Under the pieces are notes generated by a model. It was not told the DNA's origin. It saw only the letters and a list, made by a program, of their open reading frames with translations, and did not search any database. DNA of 64,000 nt, taken from positions 1-64,000 of the forward strand of contig CAUYUJ010003014.1 in assembly GCA_963575745.1 (NCBI GenBank), written 5' to 3'. The DNA is from Prorocentrum cordatum (Eukaryota > Sar > Dinophyceae > Prorocentrales > Prorocentraceae). Positions 51,221 to 64,000 of the stretch are shown here, piece after piece (position 1 is the first letter of the stretch; each line of letters starts with the position of its first letter). A program made the translations under genes and the position numbers.

Positions 51221-52606
51221 CTGGCCCAGCAGCCGCTCCAGAAGCTGGGCGCGGTGCCCGCCGCACCGCGGCGCCCGCCGAGCTGAGGCCGATGCGGACC
51301 TGCTGGACGACGCGGAGCAGGACATCATCGGCTGTGTCGTTCGCCCCTCGGACTTGCTCGCCAGACATGGTAGCGTCATGCAAAAATCATGACCGAAAGT
51401 GCTCAACTGTTTTCGGCCTTTGGGGCCCTTCGAAAGTCCCCAGGACCAGCAAGAGACGATGCGGGATGAGAACATTTGCCCTGCGGAAAGGGTCGGGACT
51501 TCCGCGGGCCCCGCATGAAACAAAACCAAGACATCGGGTGCCCGTGTCCGCCCCCTTGCTCCTTTCTCGGGGCTACTTCTGGGCACTTCCCCGAACTCTG
51601 TGGCCCCCACTCTCTGACATCCCCCGCAGCCAGAAGGGATGGAGGACGCCCTCTCTCAAGAGGGGGTTGCCGCCCGCACTTCTGGCCCACGGGGCGCCCG
51701 CCTCCTCCAGGGGGGCGCCCCGCGCAGCGACAAGTGCCATCGAGAGCCCAAGAGCCTCTGCCCCAGACACCACGATGAAGACGAGGCCTCACCGAGGTCC
51801 CCATCTTCGGATTGGGAATCATACATCTGGGCGGTCCGATCCGTTGCGTCCGCAGAGCAGACCCCCTGTATCCCTAGTGTGTGTTGGCCCTCCTGGCTCA
51901 GGTGCCCTCCCAAAGGATTAGGGGTACTTGCATTGCTCGTCAACAGAGAATGCTTGTATGGACTGGTGGTCAGGGGACATAGGGCAGGATATACATCTTG
52001 AGCCGAACGGGGCGAGCGGCTCTTCAAGTTGTTCAGCCGGACTTGTTCACTTGCTCACGCCGTGGAAAGCACGACCTCGGAGGTCTGGGTCCTCTCTGGT
52101 TTCCCCCCCGTGTCCGGATACCCCTAGCACGGGGCCGTGCCGCAGGCGACCTGGGATTGCCACGCCTCACGGTGTCGGCCCCGCGCGGGAGGGAGACAGC
52201 ACGGCAGCGCCAAGTGCCATGTTGCATGGCCCTCGTCGGAGGAAACAGAAGCGACACCGCCACCACGGGGGGAGGGCATCTCTGGCAATGAGGTTCACGG
52301 TGCCTCCTCGAGCTGGAGATCGGAGATGTCTCGAGCAAGGGGGGGAAAACACCACCTGGGGGACCCCTGGCTCCTCGCGATGGTGGTGCTGGTGTCGCCT
52401 TTCCTGCTGATTCTTCTCAGACGTTATTCGCATATTGTGTTCTTACTCCGTCGAGCTCCACCGACAGATCACTACACCGCCTACGCCGTACCGGAGGGCT
52501 TCGATGGACAAGCATACGTTCGCGTCAGCACACGATCTGAGGATCATCGATCCCTGTTACCAGCTCGGGGCTGCCGTGGCTGCGGCACTCGAATGGCGGA
52601 TGGAGG
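51221..52606. other. Unrecognised segment between opposing purine and pyrimidine tracts
   Basis: Open frames on both strands without known domains. The block TTTTCGGCCTTTGGGGCCC to GGATGAGAAC (51410-51471) recurs in variant form at 55680-55722. Around 52400-52600 one plus-strand frame reads RYSHIVFLLRRAPPTDHYTA and then YAVPEGFDGQAYVRVSTRSE, which has good composition, but no family is recognised. Confidence 0.35.
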
Positions 52607-52850
52607 ATGAGGAAGAGGAGGAGGCGGAGGAGGAGGAGGAGGCGGAGGAGGAGGAGGAGGAGGAGGAGGAGGAGGAGGAGGAGGAGGAGGAGGAGGAAGG
52701 GGGGGTGGGGGAGTGGGGGGGGAGGAGGAAAGGAGGAGGAGGAGGAGGGAGGAGGAGGAGGAGGAGGAGGAGGGAGTGGGCGGGAGGGCGGGGGGGAGGG
52801 TGCGGGGGAGCAGGGTGCGGGGGAGCAGGGTGCGGGGGGGGGGCGGAAAC
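52607..52850. repeat. (GGA)n polypurine tract
   Basis: About 245 bp of GGA/GAG with a few T, ending in a GGTGCGGGGGAGCA repeat (three copies near 52800-52840). The poly-Glu or poly-Arg frames are artefacts. Confidence 0.95.
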
Positions 52851-53884
52851 CGTTGACTGCCGAGGAGCGCCTCGGGCGAGGGCTGAAGAGCAGGCCACGT
52901 GGCTCCAGATGCGCGCTCGGGCGAGGCCGGAAGGAGGCCCACGGTCCCCCCGCCCGGGGGGCCTCCGGGGGCTCCACGTCGGGGGCCCCCACCTGGCGCG
53001 GGGATCATGCCGTGCGTGGAGTCCGCGGGGGCTCGGGGTGACCGCATGGCTTCGGGACGCGGGCCGCTCCCCGAGGGCCACTCCGGCGACGGGGGGCTCC
53101 TGGATGCCAAAGCGTCGCGGCTTCGAGGGCTCGAGGCTCGAGGTCACGCCACGGTTTGTCGCCGCATTGTTTTGGGATCCCCAGCAACAGAAGAGCCGAA
53201 GGAGTGCAACCACTGCGGCCTCCCTTCTCCCCCCCATCCTCCTCTCCGCTCCGCCCTACCCTCCTCTCTCTCTTGGGACGTGTCGAGTTGCTGAGCCAAA
53301 TCTGAGAGTGCACAGTTGGCTCAGAATGCTCGTGCATTTCCTCGTGGACTTGCGGCCCCACCCCTCCTCTTCAGTCCCCTCGCCTGCTCGCCTCGGGCTG
53401 AGGTGATCCAGATTTCTCCGGAAGCCTGCCCTCGATCCTCCTCCCGGTCCGTGCCCCCTTTGCTCATTCGCCCCCCTGCCCATTGCCCTCTCATCTCCGT
53501 CCGATGGCGCCGACTATACACCCACTCCGATCCTGGCCAGGGGCCGGGTTGCTCCTTGGGCTCGGGATCGGTGTGCATCCCTCCTTGGCCAAGCCAGGGA
53601 GAGCGTATACACCGATCCCTAGCTCAGGATGGGGCTGGCCAAGATCGGCGTAGGTGAAGTGCAAGCAACCGCAAGAAATGGCCGAGGAGGTCGGAGCGCC
53701 CCACTGAGAAGTGGACGATGAACAGGATGTTCCTGGTGCGTCGTCGTCGACGTCGCCGTCGTCTCCGTCGAGGCCGCCAGGCCGCAGCCAGAGACCCTGA
53801 CGAGGCATAATATTATGTGATTATGAGTCTAATCGTCCCTTCTCGATTCGTTGTTTAATCGCTTGATCGCAGAGCCCTTAGGCC
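52851..53884. other. Unrecognised GC-rich segment
   Basis: No domain recognised. The part at 53020-53160 is related to 50160-50250 (GGGGCTCGGGGTGACCGCATGG versus GTCGGGGTCACCACACGG and a shared CCGAGGGC block). Confidence 0.35.
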
Positions 53885-54096
53885 TCCCAGGTGGAGTCCG
53901 AGCACATGGGGTTGGAGGGTCGCGCCGCGTCGCCGATGCATGGCTCGATGTGGAGCCCGATGGTCTCAACGCAAACGGCGCCGATGACTCGCCGACGTCG
54001 CCGGTGTGCATCGCCAATGCATCGGCGATGCATGACCGATGCCTCTCAAGTGCGGCGCGATCCTCCGACCCCACCTGCTCCGATTCCATCCAGTAG
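53885..54096. other. Imperfect ~210-bp palindrome
   Basis: The left arm (53885-53940) and the reverse complement of the right arm (54045-54096) share GGAGTCCGAGCACATGGGGT versus GGAATCGGAGCAGGTGGGGT, then TCGCGCCGC in both. Both strands therefore encode a similar MESE-type peptide start. A smaller hairpin sits inside (GCATCGCC/GGCGATGC, 54008-54031). Confidence 0.75.
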
Positions 54097-54747
54097 GCCT
54101 CCGAGTACAGTCGTCGCCCTCGGGCTCCTGTTCCGAGGTGGGCTACGTCAACTGACCGCGCGCGCAGCCGCGGGTGCCGCCACCCCCCCGGGGCCGCCCC
54201 CCCCCCCCGGCGGCGGCACAGGCGCGCAGGGCCTCGGCGCGGCGCCGGCCTCCCGAGACGGCCCTCGCCGCCGCCGCCGCGTCGGGCGCCAGTTGGTACG
54301 GCCGGGGGTGGACAGACCTCCTACCCTGACGCGTCGATTAGCGAGTTGGCCGTCTTCGGTTCGCGAGAGGGCGTCGCGGCCGTTATTGTTGCGGGTCGAG
54401 GTCCGTCGGTTTCGGTCCAAGGCCGTTTTCGCTAAAGGGAGGTTTACGAAAGGGAGGCTTGTCCTCCGCCGATACGGTGATCGTCTGGCTCTCGAGGATC
54501 GGCGACGAGCTCCGGGGGCAGCGAGAGGGGGCCGCCCTCCTTGGAAGGCGGCGCGGGCCTGTCAGAAGCCCAGCCGCCCTTCGGAGAAGGCGGCTCTGCC
54601 TTCGGAGAAGCCTTCGCAAGTCAGGCGATCGCAAACATGGATCAAGGGGGCGTGAATTGGCGACGGGTCCCGTTTCCAGGAGAACTTGCAGATTTCCGCC
54701 GCCCAGCGAGGCGGCACGGGCCACACTTTGGGGAGAGCACCTCCCCC
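54097..54747. other. Unrecognised GC-rich segment
   Basis: Overlapping frames on both strands, none with a known motif. Direct words CTTCGGAGAAG recur at 54582 and 54600. Confidence 0.35.
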
Positions 54748-54787
54748 GATCCATGGACTTGGCGACCGCGCGCCAAATCCATGGATC
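54748..54787. other. Strong hairpin, 17-bp arms (16 paired), 6-nt loop
   Basis: GATCCATGGACTTGGCG and CGCCAAATCCATGGATC flank the loop ACCGCG. Only one position is unpaired. A third GATCCATG follows at 54791. Confidence 0.9.
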
Positions 54788-55130
54788 GCTGATCCATGTT
54801 GGCACGCCCCCGAACAAGGTTCTCGGAAAGCGCGTGGGCTCCTGAGAGGCCCCGCCACCGTTGAGAAGGCCTGCCTCCTCTCGCTTCCCCGCCACGCTCG
54901 CCGCCGACTTGTGGGCCCCGAAGAAGAGCAAGCTGCATAGACACTACACTCGGGAGCTCCGCGCGGGTTTTTTCATTGCGCTCTCTTCCCAGCGCCGCGG
55001 TGTGCCGCTGTCTGGCCGCCCAGCAGTGCACTGCGCGGGGACAAAACGATTCCTTGGACCTGCGCCCCTCCGGCACCGGGGCCCCTCTGGCACCGTCCCT
55101 GGCTGCCCCAGAGGTGCAGGGCCTGCTTTC

Positions 55131-55303
55131 TACCACCACCACCACCATAAGTTGGAGGGGGGAAGGAGGAGGAGGAGGAGGAGGAGGAGGAAGAGGAGGA
55201 GGAGGAGGAGGAGAGGAGGAGGAGGAGGAGGAGGAGGAGGAGGAGGTGAAGGAGGTGGAAGAGGAGGACCCCCTCCCCCTTCAACTTATGGTGGTGGTGG
55301 TGG
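55131..55303. repeat. Fold-back element: ~32-bp inverted arms around a (GGA)n core
   Basis: The left arm has TACCACCACCACCACCATAA then GTTGGAGGGGGG (55131-55162). The right arm (55268-55303) is its near-exact reverse complement, with CCCCCTCCCCCT, TCAACTTATGG and GTGGTGGTGGTGGA. Between them is a GGA microsatellite of about 100 bp. It resembles a miniature inverted-repeat structure, but no target-site duplication is obvious. Confidence 0.85.
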
Positions 55304-56504
55304 AAAACACGCCCATCAAGAGGAACACCCCTGGCGGCCCCTCTGGCACGGCCCCTGGCGGCGCCTCCGGCATCGCCCCTGGCGCGCTCTGGGCGCCAGG
55401 GAGGAAGCCCAGCGCAGATCCGAGAAATCCGTGCGGACCGTCAACAGTTCATGTGTTGATGCAGTTTTGTTTCCTCCGCTTCTGGCTTGCGAGTGCCGCT
55501 GTTTATGCTGCGCCGCGCCCACTTCAGATATACTGTCTGCGCCTCCCCGACCAAGAGGGTGCGAGGTGCTGTAGCGAGACTCGTCCATGCTCGTCCTCCT
55601 CGTTCTCCTTGGCGATCGAGGGTCGAACAACCACGCGCGTGTGGCTTGCCAATGACTTCTGCCTACGTGTCGGGCCCCGTTTTCGGCCCTGGGGCCTTCA
55701 AGAGTCGATCCAGGATGAGAAACTAGCCATGGTGAACATCGGGACGGGTCTGGGGACAGATTTGGAGAGGATCATTCTGCGCCGTCCTGCTCCTCCGAGT
55801 TCTCCCCCTCTCCCCTTCCCTCCTGATGCGGGTCCTCCTCGCTCCGACTCCTCGCCACCTTCCTTCCCTTCACCGTCGGCCTTCTAGGTCGCCTGCATCT
55901 GCAGCTACTCCTTCTCGCATTTTTTCGTCCTCCTATTATTCCTGCCTCCTCCCGTGTCCCCTGCCCCTCCTCCTTCCGCCTCCCGTCTTTCACCGTCTTC
56001 GAGGATCCAGGCTGGAGTTTTGTGAAGGACTTCCAGAGACCTCCAGAGACCTCTGGGAGTGTGAAGCTCTCTCCCGACGCCCTCCCCCCCTCCTCCGCCT
56101 CTGGTTCCTCGCTGCAGGGGAGGCCCTGGTGCCACGAGCCCACTATGGACCTCGGAGTGGGGGTCACCTTGGGCTGGTTATGGGCATTTCTGCCAGCGCA
56201 GTCGACGCTCACAGCCACGACGAAGTGGTGTGGTTTTTCGAAAGCACCCTGGCACCCTTGCATCCTTACCCCCATGCCCCTGATAATAACCCCCCTTAAC
56301 TCCCCCCTTAACTGCCTGGTCTTGATGCTCTGGCCAAGACAGTTGGTCGGGGGAGAGGGGCGGCGAGGCCGAACTTCACTATCAGGGGGGAACGCTGCGA
56401 ATCGAAGTCGCGACCTTCTTATTCCCTACATCCTAAGTGTGGTTCTTTCATTCTCTGGACACCACGCGCAGTCCTCCTCACCCCCTTTCCTCCTCACACA
56501 GGCA
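55304..56504. other. Unrecognised segment with CCCCTGGCGGC words and CT-rich stretches
   Basis: Near 55330-55390 the word CCCCTGGCGGC and variants recur four to five times, echoing GCCCCTCTGGCACCG at 55081-55100. 55790-56000 is CT-rich. Frames on both strands have no recognisable domain. Confidence 0.4.
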
Positions 56505-56526
56505 CACCATCATCATCGTCATCAGT

Positions 56527-56595
<69 letters not shown>

Positions 56596-56605
56596 GCCAT
56601 CGTCC
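56505..56605. repeat. (ATC)n microsatellite
   Basis: About 100 bp of near-pure ATC (TCATCA). Confidence 0.97.
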
Positions 56606-56832
56606 TCATCACAATCATCACGTTCATCATCTGCCACTCCAGTATACCCATGCTCATCCTCATCCACTCTCTCTCACTCATTCACAGTCTCCCATGAGTC
56701 ACTCATCATCGTGTCAGGATCCCAACATGATCACTGGGCATCAACAATGTCGTCAACATCTCCTGCGCGCACCACCATCGTCATGACCTTCACCATCCCA
56801 CCATGACCATCGACCAAAAGGGGCCTCGTCTG
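56606..56832. other. Spacer
   Basis: CATCATC-flavoured transition and unique sequence. Nothing recognised. Confidence 0.5.
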
Positions 56833-57320
56833 TGAGCGGGTCATCGGAACCCCGTAGTTGCCGTCATTTTCGGACTGTTCTGGCCTGAGTATAGAGGAAG
56901 TTTGAGTGGGAGCTTCACCGGTGAGTTAATTGTATGGAACTCAGGCAGGAGCCCCCTCCCGAAGGGGTCTGAAAGACACGTTTGCAATCTGAGCGGATCA
57001 TCGGAACCTTATAACTGTCGTCACGTGTTGGCTTTTCTTGTTTGGGTATGGAAGAATTCTCGAGCGGGAGTTTCGTCTGGGAGTGATTTGCGTGGAAGTC
57101 TCAGGCGGGAGCCGCCTCCCTTTATGGGGTCCGCCCTTCATATTGACAATCCGAGCGGATCATCGGAACCTTGTCACTGTCGTCACTTTTGAGTTTTTCT
57201 GGCTTGAACATGGGAGGAAGTCTCGAGCGGGAGCTTCGTCTGTGAGTGAATTGAAAGGAAGTTTCAGGCGGGAGCCCCTCCGTATTGTAATTGTCGTGAT
57301 TTGGGTGTTTTTCTAAATTG
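56833..57320. repeat. Three-copy ~158-bp tandem repeat
   Basis: Units start with GAGCGGGTCATCGGAACC (56835), GAGCGGATCATCGGAACC (56993) and the same at 57151. Shared blocks are GTCGTCA, GGAGCTTC-x-x-CTGTGAGTG and CAGGCGGGAGCC. The third unit is truncated after about 57320. The spacing is very regular. Confidence 0.93.
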
Positions 57321-57614
57321 AAGATGGATTCCAGGGATGAGGCGGAACAGTTCGTGGCAGAGCTGAACTTCGTGCCGCCTTCCGCCTGAGCGCGGCCACG
57401 ATTAACTCGGTGCCTGCGGAGTTGTCCCGACGGCTTGTTCTCGTGCCCCAGCGGCTCGCGGGGTTGTCTCATGTCCCGCCGGTTTCTTGATTCTCATCGG
57501 ACAACGTGCCCCTGCCGGGCGCGGCGGCGAGGGCGCCGAGGAAAATCGGCATGCGCCCCCTGCGACGAGGAAGGAGAGGTGCATGAGGAGAACAGGCGGG
57601 GTGGAAATGAGGGG
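57321..57614. other. Spacer
   Basis: GC-rich unique DNA, nothing recognised. Confidence 0.4.
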
Positions 57615-57790
57615 GGGTTAAAAAAAGGAGGAGGAGGAGGAGGGCAAGGACGTAGAGGAAGAGGAGACATGTAACCAGGAGAGCGAGCAGGAGGAGTAGA
57701 CGGAGGGCGAGGAAGACAGGGATGAGGAAGAGGCGCAACAGAGGGCGATACGGGGGCTTTCGGCCAGGGCGAAGAGGAAACAACGAAGGG
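57615..57790. repeat. GGA/GA-rich purine tract
   Basis: About 175 bp strongly purine biased, starting with a GGAGGAGGAGG run after AAAAAAAGG. Confidence 0.85.
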
Positions 57791-57849
57791 CAATCCACAT
57801 GCATTTTTATGCGGGGTCCGACCGTCGGACTGATGTTGAGCAACAGTAT

Positions 57850-57985
57850 CATCACGAACGTGTAGCAGGGCGACGGGGCTCTCTCCATGTCAGTTATCCC
57901 TGGTCACGAACGTACGCCACGGACGTGCGGTTGGCACCGTTTCAATTTTCCCATGTCACGAACGTGTGGCCCTGCTTTGGTGCAA
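57850..57985. repeat. GTCACGAACGTGTGG repeat, left flank (three copies)
   Basis: Variants at about 57855, 57902 and 57956 (ATCACGAACGTGTAG, GTCACGAACGTACGC, GTCACGAACGTGTGG), spaced about 47-54 bp. The same unit occurs at 63054 and 63108, on the other side of the TAC array. Confidence 0.85.
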
Positions 57986-58084
57986 TGTTTCCCAACCACC
58001 TTGGTTGGGCATTCGTTTTGAACAGAGCACTCCGGTCGCGGCCCATCCTCCTGCCTCCCGCCTCTTGTCTCCCGCGACACCTCG

Positions 58085-58515
58085 CCGTCCCGCGGGGGGG
58101 TGGCTGCGAGCTGCCAAACTGTCGCCACTCTCGACGGCTGCTGGTGGGTTCAGCGGAGTGAGGCACCGCGCAGATCTGAACGGTAGGTCGCCGTCCCTGG
58201 GAGGCTACGGTCTACGAATTTGTCGCCACTTTCGAGGGCTGCTGGCGGGTCCAGCGGAGTGAGGCACCGCGCAGATCTGAGCGGTAACTCGCCGTCCTTG
58301 GGGGGGTGCGATTTGCGAATTTGTCTCCACCTTCGAGGGTTCCTGGTGGGTCGCGATGCACCACGCAGATCTGAGCGGTAGCTCGCCGTCCCTGGGGGCT
58401 GCGATTTGCGAATTGATCTCAAAGTTCGAGGGCTGCTGGTGGGTCCAGCGGAGTGAGGCACCACGCAGATCGGTAGCTCGCCGTCCCTGGGGGGCTGCGA
58501 GCCTCACGAATGCCG
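58085..58515 (-). repeat. Satellite A, four inverted copies
   Basis: Contains CGCCACTTTCGAGGGCTGCTGG, GGGTCCAGCGGAGTGAGGCAC and GCAGATCTGAGCGGTA at about 105-bp spacing, the reverse complement of the satellite A words CTCGAAAGTGGCG and CTCCGCTGGACC. Copies are diverged from each other and from the main array. Confidence 0.88.
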
Positions 58516-58639
58516 CTCGCAGAAGTAGATGCGCCCATGCCACGTCATCATTTCGGTACAACGTTCCCCAAACGAGTCATGATTCGCACTGTGCATGGGT
58601 CGGGTACGTCGCCAGTGTAATTGGTTTGTTGGGTTACAA

Positions 58640-62757
<4,118 letters not shown>

Positions 62758-63029
62758 TTCCTTTTTCTCCTTAGCCCCCCCACCCCACCAACGAACTTGT
62801 TTTCCCCGGGCGTTTCCTCGTACCAGAGAATGGCCACCATGAGCTCCTGTTCATGTAATGTAGAAAGTGGTTACACAACAGCACACAAAAGGTTATACAA
62901 ATGAGAAGTTCAATGCCCCGGACCAGAATTCTAGAGGGGAAGACTGTTTTTTTCTTCTTTTCTCACCCCCCTCCTCCCTTTCCCTTCCCGCTCCTTTCCC
63001 CTCCCCTCCTTGTTATTTGTGTATTTGGG
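62758..63029. other. Spacer with CT-rich tract
   Basis: 62940-63010 is pyrimidine-rich. Nothing else recognised. Confidence 0.5.
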
Positions 63030-63125
63030 ATTCTGACCATTGCATCATTCCGAAGTCACGAACGTGTGGAATGGTTGTGGGATTCTCACCGTTGCGTCTT
63101 TCCTTAGTCACGAACGCGTGGCAGG
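63030..63125. repeat. GTCACGAACGTGTGG repeat, right flank (two copies)
   Basis: AGTCACGAACGTGTGGAATGG at 63054 and AGTCACGAACGCGTGGCAGGG at 63108, preceded by ATTCTGACCATTGC and ATTCTCACCGTTGC; period 54 bp. They match the unit at 57850-57985. Confidence 0.85.
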
Positions 63126-63130
63126 GATAG

Positions 63131-63164
63131 GCCGCCGTCGTCGTCGTGCGACGACGACGGCGGC
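63131..63164. other. Perfect 16-bp-arm palindrome
   Basis: GCCGCCGTCGTCGTCG and CGACGACGACGGCGGC are exact reverse complements separated by only TG. Confidence 0.95.
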
Positions 63165-63844
63165 GACGACGGCGACGACGACCTCCTCCGTCCTCGTCAT
63201 ACATCCCACGTGCGATTCGCCGGGACATCAAGTTTACTATCCCCCCAGGACGTCGAACTTTTTGTTTTTCCCGGATGATTAAAATCGGGGGCACAAGGTT
63301 ACTTTTTGTTCGGACCACCTTGTAGGACGCAATTCCTGGGAGGTCAAGTCAGCACCAGCGTGGTATGTTCGTGGTCGGAAACCGACCGAATCCTGTCTAT
63401 ATCATTATAGAGCCGTGTTGTATTGTTTTACGCCGCGTTTAATTCGGCTAAAAGGCGTCTTGCTCTGGATTAATTAATCGCCCTTTAATTTTTTCTGACG
63501 GAAACCTCACGGGAGTTGCTTCCATCCTTGGCCAGTTTCGCTGACAAAATCTCGCGGGTACCGTTGAAAGTGGTCGCGACCTGAACGCCCAAATGGATTT
63601 TTGCTCCTTCGCCTGGCGTCGCGCAAAAAGGGAGGGGGGAACGGTGTGTATGTGTGTGTTTCTCTTCACCACCAGGTGTAGCTCCTGGCTGCCCCCCAGC
63701 TTCAGCTCAGCGCAGTTCAGTACAGCCTGTGCCGGCGCTGCTCTTCCTCCTCCTTCCCTGAATTGCGGCCGTAATTTGTTTATCGCGTGCCCCCTGTTGC
63801 CTATCCGCAGGATCAGTCGCCTTCTGCCCAGCCGCCGACGCAAA
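63165..63844. other. Unrecognised segment
   Basis: Starts with a short GACGACGG run and then unique DNA of mixed composition. A minus-strand frame (63448-63915) shows no known domain. Confidence 0.4.
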
Positions 63845-64000
63845 AAGTGTGTGTGTGTGTGTGTGTATGTGTGTGTATGTGTGGGGGGGGGGGAGGGGGG
63901 GGGGGCGGGGCGCATGTGTGTGCGTGTTTGTGTGTGTATGTGTGTGGGTGTTTGCGTGTGTGTGTGTGTGTGTGTGTCTGTGTGTGTGTGTATGTGTGTG
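63845..64000. repeat. (TG)n microsatellite with G-run, continuing off the window
   Basis: TG dinucleotides at 63847-63880 and 63910-64000, split by a G-rich tract (63881-63910). It continues past the right edge. Confidence 0.97.

Noticed and set aside
52435-53406. 323-codon frame with poly-Glu as an acidic protein
   Set aside because: Two thirds of it is the GGA tract and GC-rich flank; only about 60 codons at the start have protein-like composition and no family match.

Overview
The window looks like nuclear DNA of a dinoflagellate. The reasons are the high GC content, kilobase-scale simple-sequence arrays, Ty1/copia and non-LTR retroelement proteins with domain sets typical of dinoflagellate elements, and two short matches to the dinoflagellate spliced-leader sequence. 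Genus cannot be decided from the sequence; a Prorocentrum- or Symbiodinium-like genome would fit. I recognise no intact host protein gene, no tRNA, no rRNA and no CRISPR array. Almost everything supportable is a retroelement remnant, a satellite or a microsatellite.

Layout. 1-2.1 kb: a GGA microsatellite, a cluster of CCAATATTGG palindromes and a frameshifted non-LTR reverse transcriptase remnant. 2.1-13.3 kb: eight tandem, strongly diverged satellite units of 0.9-1.9 kb ('U'), in two subtypes (one ending in a GTC-trinucleotide array, one in a conserved open segment). 14.1-15.7 kb: a 21-copy ~55-bp minisatellite and a ~220-bp two-copy repeat. 16.2-16.7 kb: a remnant of a methyltransferase-like domain often found in dinoflagellate retroelements. 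17-25 kb: mostly unrecognised DNA with a dispersed repeat family ('R') rich in small GNRA-loop hairpins, a ~12-bp minisatellite and a duplicated degraded coding segment.

25.4-36.2 kb is the best-defined part: a nested retrotransposon. An older plus-strand Ty1/copia element ('Copia-2') is cut inside its reverse transcriptase by an 8.3-kb minus-strand Ty1/copia element ('Copia-1') with ~245-bp LTRs, a primer-binding site and a 6-bp target-site duplication. Removing the insert and one target copy rejoins Copia-2 in frame. Copia-1 carries gag, protease, a methyltransferase-like remnant, integrase, reverse transcriptase and RNase H, all broken by frameshifts, plus a C-terminal tail with two zinc-binding motifs after RNase H.

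37.2-43.3 kb: satellite 'A' (~102 bp x 14), then a large imperfect inverted structure whose arms pair satellite 'C' and GTCGTG/CACGAC arrays around a hairpin-rich centre. 43.3-47 kb: two head-to-tail, 5'-truncated copies of one non-LTR retrotransposon, each with RNase H, an in-frame TAG at the same place, a cysteine-rich C-terminal domain and a TCC/TCG-rich 3' tail. 47.2-48 kb: a nested GGTCGCGGGTG minisatellite; 48.2-48.6 kb: an inverted relic of satellite U. 49-57.3 kb: unrecognised DNA with opposing TCC and GGA tracts, several strong palindromes and a three-copy 158-bp repeat. 57.8-63.2 kb: a GTCACGAACGTGTGG repeat flanking inverted satellite A and a ~4.1-kb TAC trinucleotide array. The window ends in a TG microsatellite.

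No operon or pathway logic applies. The order is explained by insertion, tandem expansion and inversion of repeats.
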